DNA of 64,000 bases, from positions 9,520 to 73,519 of the forward strand of contig JBAWWY010000006.1 of assembly GCA_037144355.1 (NCBI GenBank). Direction: 5' to 3'. Origin of the DNA: JBAWWY01 sp037144355. GTDB taxonomy: Bacteria; Bacillota; Clostridia; Peptostreptococcales; Anaerovoracaceae. The translations under genes and the position numbers were made by a program. Below, one piece after another: positions 60,890-64,000 of this stretch (position 1 is the stretch's first letter; every line of letters begins with the position of its first letter). The notes under the pieces were generated by a model. It was not told the DNA's origin, ran no database searches, and worked only from the letters and a program-made list of their open reading frames with translations.

Positions 60890-61555
60890 CTAATTATTTA
60901 ATATATCGTCCCTGAGTATCATTTCCTTAAGTTGGTCGATATGGTTGAACGCGCTTTCTCTTGCTTGTTCCGCATCGCTTGCTGCAATTGCTTCATAAAT
61001 TTTCATATGTTCCGCTGGCATTTCTTCGGCGCGCTTGAAATCCTTGTAGTATATATATCTGAATCTTAAAACTAGCTCCTGAAGTGCTTCGACCATCTGC
61101 ATGAGATGTTTGTTCCTACCTGCTGCAAATATAAGATGGTGGAACTTAGTATCAATTTTAATCATTGCAGTCATGTCGCCCACCCTTTGAGCTTCATTGA
61201 ATCTTTGAGAAGTCTCGAGCAGTTCCATTTTTTCCGCCTGAGTCATACGCTCTGCTGCGAGGAATGCTGCCAACCCTTCCAATGTAGCCCTGACTTCAAG
61301 TATATCCACCATATCCTTTACGGATACATCTGAGACATATGCTCCTCTTCTTGGCTCAATAGTAACTAACCCTTCTTTTTCCAATTTTCTAATAGCTTCC
61401 CTAATCGGCGTTCTGCTAACTCCCATATCTTCAGCTAATTCTATTTCCATCATCCTGGTGCCGGGCTTGATTTCGCCTCTTAAAATTAAATCCCTCAGCT
61501 CTTCATAGACTATTTCTCTTAGGGGTCTATGACTTTGTATGTCGAAGTTCAACAT
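60890..61555 (-). CDS. GntR-family regulator, FadR subfamily (FCD domain)
   Basis: A 221-aa regulator. The winged helix covers residues 8-75 (LRDLILRGEIKPGTRMMEIELAE and VSRTPIREAIRKLEKEGLV, key parts SRTPIREA), and the FCD ligand domain follows, with metal-site residues in KFHHLIFAAGRN around residue 128. The ligand is unknown; FCD regulators sense organic acids or their derivatives. It is 33 bases downstream of ispE and probably cotranscribed. GGGAGG precedes the ATG. Confidence 0.92.
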   Translation of the reverse strand: MLNFDIQSHRPLREIVYEELRDLILRGEIKPGTRMMEIELAEDMGVSRTPIREAIRKLEKEGLVTIEPRRGAYVSDVSVKDMVDILEVRATLEGLAAFLAAERMTQAEKMELLETSQRFNEAQRVGDMTAMIKIDTKFHHLIFAAGRNKHLMQMVEALQELVLRFRYIYYKDFKRAEEMPAEHMKIYEAIAASDAEQARESAFNHIDQLKEMILRDDILNN

Positions 61556-61587
61556 TGTTTACCTCCCAAAATGTTCTTTTCTTGTTT

Positions 61588-62592
61588 TTATTTTATTTTT
61601 ACTAGAAATGTCTCTTCATTGAAACCTTTAAGTATGTCAAAGGCCTTCAATGCAAGACTTTCCTCGATGAAAATTCCGTATACGCTTGGGCCACTTCCAC
61701 TCATAAGTACAGCGTCCGCTCTACACATATTCATAATGTTCTTTGTATACACAACCATAGGATACTCTTTTAATGTTACACTTTCAAGGGCATTTATCAT
61801 ATTTCTCTTTATTTGCGAAATATTACCATTTAATATCCCCCTAATAAGCTCTTTAGTATTTGGTTTTTCGAAAATTTCCTCAAGATTCAGTTTTGAATAT
61901 ACTTCTTTTGTGGATAAATAAATGTTCGGTTTTGATAATAAAATTGTTGTATTTCTCAGGGAGTTATTATCTTTATTTATTGAAATAGGTGTAAGTCTTT
62001 CTCCGATTCCTTCTGCCAGCGCACAACTGGAAAGGTCTTCCACGCTTTTGTTTTCATCTCTAAAAAAATTGAACAAATTCCCCATAATGCAGAACGGAAC
62101 ATCTGCTCCGACCTCTTTCCCAAGCGCTATCAATTCTCCGTTTGGAATTGGTCTTCCAAGTAATATATTTAGGCCAATCATGGCAGCTGCCGCATCTGTG
62201 CTTCCACCTGCCAAGCCAGCTGATACTGGAATTTTTTTGTCAATTTGTATTTCAATTATACTGTTTGCCAGGCTATGATCTTCCAGTTTTTTTAAAAAAA
62301 CCATGCACCCTTTATAAGCAAGATTCCTTCTGTCTTTCGGAATATTTTTAGCTCCTGTTTTGATAATGATTTCAGGAAACAATTCCACACTATCACCTTG
62401 ATTTCTCAAATTCTTCAATGCTTCAGTATTGTTTGGTTTTTCCACATTATTCAGGATTTCAACTGATACCAAGTCAAATAGGTCAATCTGCTGCATGACC
62501 ATTTCCACTTCGTGATAACCGTCATTCCGCTTTCTTAATACATTTAAAGAAAGATTAATTTTCCCGTATCCCTTGATTGAAATCCTGTCCAT
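61588..62592 (-). CDS. ispE: 4-diphosphocytidyl-2-C-methyl-D-erythritol kinase
   Basis: A 334-aa GHMP kinase of the MEP isoprenoid pathway. Motifs are GYGKINLSLNV at the N-terminus, ATP loop PVSAGLAGGSTDAAAAM around residue 105, and MSGSGPSVYGIF near the end. The ATG at 62592 has GGAG 6 bases upstream; earlier in-frame starts do not. It is slightly longer than the usual ~290 aa, mainly through loops around residues 40-60 and 180-200. It shows that undecaprenyl precursors are made by the MEP route. Confidence 0.93.
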   Translation of the reverse strand: MDRISIKGYGKINLSLNVLRKRNDGYHEVEMVMQQIDLFDLVSVEILNNVEKPNNTEALKNLRNQGDSVELFPEIIIKTGAKNIPKDRRNLAYKGCMVFLKKLEDHSLANSIIEIQIDKKIPVSAGLAGGSTDAAAAMIGLNILLGRPIPNGELIALGKEVGADVPFCIMGNLFNFFRDENKSVEDLSSCALAEGIGERLTPISINKDNNSLRNTTILLSKPNIYLSTKEVYSKLNLEEIFEKPNTKELIRGILNGNISQIKRNMINALESVTLKEYPMVVYTKNIMNMCRADAVLMSGSGPSVYGIFIEESLALKAFDILKGFNEETFLVKIK

Positions 62593-62637
62593 GATTTTCT
62601 CCATAGATAATTTTCTTATCTTGAATTGCATATTCCA

Positions 62638-62675
62638 TTAAACTTCAAAGACTCCTGCCACGAAAGCAGGAGTCT
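62638..62675 (-). terminator. Hairpin after the thiolase gene
   Basis: AGACTCCTGC (62649-62658) and GCAGGAGTCT (62666-62675) form a perfect 10-bp stem with a 7-base loop. On the minus strand it is followed by TTTGAAGTTTAA, a poor U-tract. It ends or attenuates the thiolase transcript before ispE. Confidence 0.7.
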
Positions 62676-62697
62676 CTTGTAGTTTTGCTTGAATTAT

Positions 62698-63876
62698 TTA
62701 TCTTTCAATTATTAATGCAGTACCTTGTCCGCCACCGATGCAAAGTGTAGCTAAGCCAACTTTTGCGTCTCTTTTTCCCATTTCATGGATTAGAGAAACT
62801 AAAATTCTTCCACCAGATGCGCCGATTGGATGTCCAATTGCAATTGCTCCACCATTTACATTAAGCTTTGTTGGATCAAGACCAAGATCTTTGCCGACCG
62901 CTAATGATTGTGCTGCGAAAGCTTCATTTGCTTCAACTAAATCAAGATCTGCAACTTTAAGTCCGGCTTTTGCAAGTGCCTTGTTTGTTGCTGGCACTGG
63001 GCCAATACCCATGATTGATGGGTCAACTCCTGCTGATGCATATGACTTGATTGTGCAAAGTGCTTTCAACCCAAGTGCGTCGGCTTTTTCTTTTGACATT
63101 ACTACAAATGCAGCAGCTCCGTCATTTATTCCTGAAGCATTACCAGCTGTAACAACTCCATCTTTTTTGAAAGCTGGTCTAAGCGCGCCTAGTTTTTCAG
63201 CTGTAGTTCCAAATTTAACATATTCATCAGTATCAAATATGATTGGATCGCCTTTCTTCTGTGGAAGTATTACTGGAACGATTTCATCTTTGAATCTTCC
63301 CGCTTTGATAGCTGCTTCAGCTTTGTTTTGAGAATTCGCTGAAAATGCATCAAGTTCTTCTCTAGTTAGGCCCCATTGTTCTGCTATGTTTTCTGCCGTT
63401 ATTCCCATATGGTATCCGTTGAAAACATCTGTCAATCCATCGTAAACCATCATGTCCACAATTTTAGTGTCTCCCATTCTAGCTCCCCATCTTGCGCTAG
63501 GCATTACATAAGGGGCAAGGCTCATGCTTTCAGTTCCACCAGCTATTATGCAGTCTGCATCTCCAGCTTTGATGATCTGAGCAGCAAGGGCAACGGTTCT
63601 AAGCCCTGAACCACAAACTTTATTCAATGTGAAAGCTGGGACTTCTTTAGGAATTCCAGCGTGTATGGAGACCTGCCTAGCAATATTCTGTCCAAGTCCA
63701 CCTTGAAGTACACTCCCAAAAACAACTTCGTCAATTATTTCCGGATTGATTCCCGCTCTTTCAATTGCAGCTTTTACCGCAATCGATCCAAGAACTGCTG
63801 CTGTTGTGTCTTTTAATGCGCCACCAAAACTACCAACTGGTGTTCTAACTGCACTTACTATTACTACTTCTCTCAT
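62698..63876 (-). CDS. thlA: Acetyl-CoA acetyltransferase (thiolase)
   Basis: A 392-aa thiolase. The acyl-binding Cys is in NKVCGSGLRTV (around residue 88), the general-base His in GGAIAIGHPIGASG (around residue 349) and the second Cys in LCIGGGQGTA (around residue 379). The strong AAAGGAGG box suggests high expression. It condenses two acetyl-CoA to acetoacetyl-CoA, usually for butyrate formation or, in reverse, for beta-ketothiolysis. No other butyrate genes are visible before the window ends. Confidence 0.95.
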   Translation of the reverse strand: MREVVIVSAVRTPVGSFGGALKDTTAAVLGSIAVKAAIERAGINPEIIDEVVFGSVLQGGLGQNIARQVSIHAGIPKEVPAFTLNKVCGSGLRTVALAAQIIKAGDADCIIAGGTESMSLAPYVMPSARWGARMGDTKIVDMMVYDGLTDVFNGYHMGITAENIAEQWGLTREELDAFSANSQNKAEAAIKAGRFKDEIVPVILPQKKGDPIIFDTDEYVKFGTTAEKLGALRPAFKKDGVVTAGNASGINDGAAAFVVMSKEKADALGLKALCTIKSYASAGVDPSIMGIGPVPATNKALAKAGLKVADLDLVEANEAFAAQSLAVGKDLGLDPTKLNVNGGAIAIGHPIGASGGRILVSLIHEMGKRDAKVGLATLCIGGGQGTALIIER

Positions 63877-64000
63877 AAACTAATTTCCTCCTTTAGAAAA
63901 TCCTGAATATTAATCACTATTAATTATTAAAAATAAGTTGATTATAAATTGGGTGAGCTAGTATCAGTAGAAATCTACAAATAAAATTTGTGATTTCCTT
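63877..64000 (-). promoter_or_regulatory. Upstream region of thlA with a possible -10 box
   Basis: The minus-strand ribosome binding site AAAGGAGG is clear. A TATAAT (63941-63946) lies about 65 bases before the ATG but has no convincing -35 at 16-18 bases. No gene is seen in these 124 bases. Confidence 0.3.

Noticed and set aside
1..64000. CRISPR arrays, rRNA, tRNA or prophage
   Set aside because: No regularly spaced repeats, no RNA gene signatures and no phage-like genes were noticed on either strand by reading; a dedicated scan was not possible.

Overview
The window comes from a low-GC, Gram-positive anaerobe, most likely a member of the Clostridia. The reasons are an exported protein with SLH domains, AGGAGG ribosome binding sites, consensus sigma-A promoters, a FabK/FabT-type fatty acid operon, a clostridial thiolase and a tungsten-type aldehyde ferredoxin oxidoreductase (AOR). 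No rRNA, tRNA, CRISPR array or phage was seen. The glycan locus, especially positions 3000-25000, reads as more AT-rich than the fatty acid and AOR regions. This is an impression, not a computed value.

Positions 1-2800 hold an S-layer-type protein gene (minus strand) with a consensus promoter and a terminator. Positions 2969-31950 hold one long minus-strand surface-glycan locus. It starts at a TTGACA-N17-TACAAT promoter and reads, in transcription order: sugar-nucleotide epimerase, initiating phosphoglycosyltransferase, rhamnosyltransferase-like GT2, rmlA-rmlD-rmlB-rmlC, ABC exporter (permease and ATPase), acetyltransferase, sugar methyltransferase, 3-ketoisomerase and 3-aminotransferase (dTDP-3-acetamido-3,6-dideoxyhexose branch), three glycosyltransferases, a polytopic membrane protein, a NeuD-like acyltransferase, a BKACE-family enzyme, rfbF-rfbG-rfbH (CDP-3,6-dideoxy-4-ketohexose), a GtrA-like flippase, an acylating acetaldehyde dehydrogenase, a 4-hydroxy-2-oxovalerate-type aldolase, a TPP enzyme of the acetolactate synthase type, an SDR reductase and a GtrB-like polyprenyl-phosphate glycosyltransferase. 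Together these look like an S-layer or secondary-wall glycan system. Its distal third appears to make an unusual branched CDP-sugar and hand it to a GtrA/GtrB/GT-C three-component glycosylation machine. This is the most interesting candidate new system in the window.

Positions 31966-37620 encode a giant exported protein of unknown function (1884 aa). Positions 37800-44500 carry a DUF1846 gene, a short TIR-bounded MITE-like element, and an envelope operon (small-multidrug-export-like protein, Ddl, DUF1934 protein, CtpA protease), then an SGNH hydrolase.

Positions 44582-51710 are a type II fatty acid operon: fabH-fabK-fabD-fabG-fabF-fabZ, a FabT-like MarR regulator, and a second FabK/nitronate monooxygenase-like flavoprotein. 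It is driven by a perfect TTGACA-N17-TATAAT promoter with a FabT-like palindrome near the start of transcription. There is no acpP or acc gene in it. Divergent from it, positions 51727-57917 encode a tungsten/molybdenum AOR, a four-cluster ferredoxin subunit, a MoaD-like protein and NuoE/NuoF/NuoG-like subunits. A leader that looks like a Moco/Tuco riboswitch precedes them. The set suggests an aldehyde oxidoreductase coupled to NAD, possibly electron-bifurcating.

Positions 57995-63876 hold housekeeping genes on the minus strand: thiolase, ispE, an FCD-type GntR regulator, phosphoglucomutase/phosphomannomutase and Hsp33.
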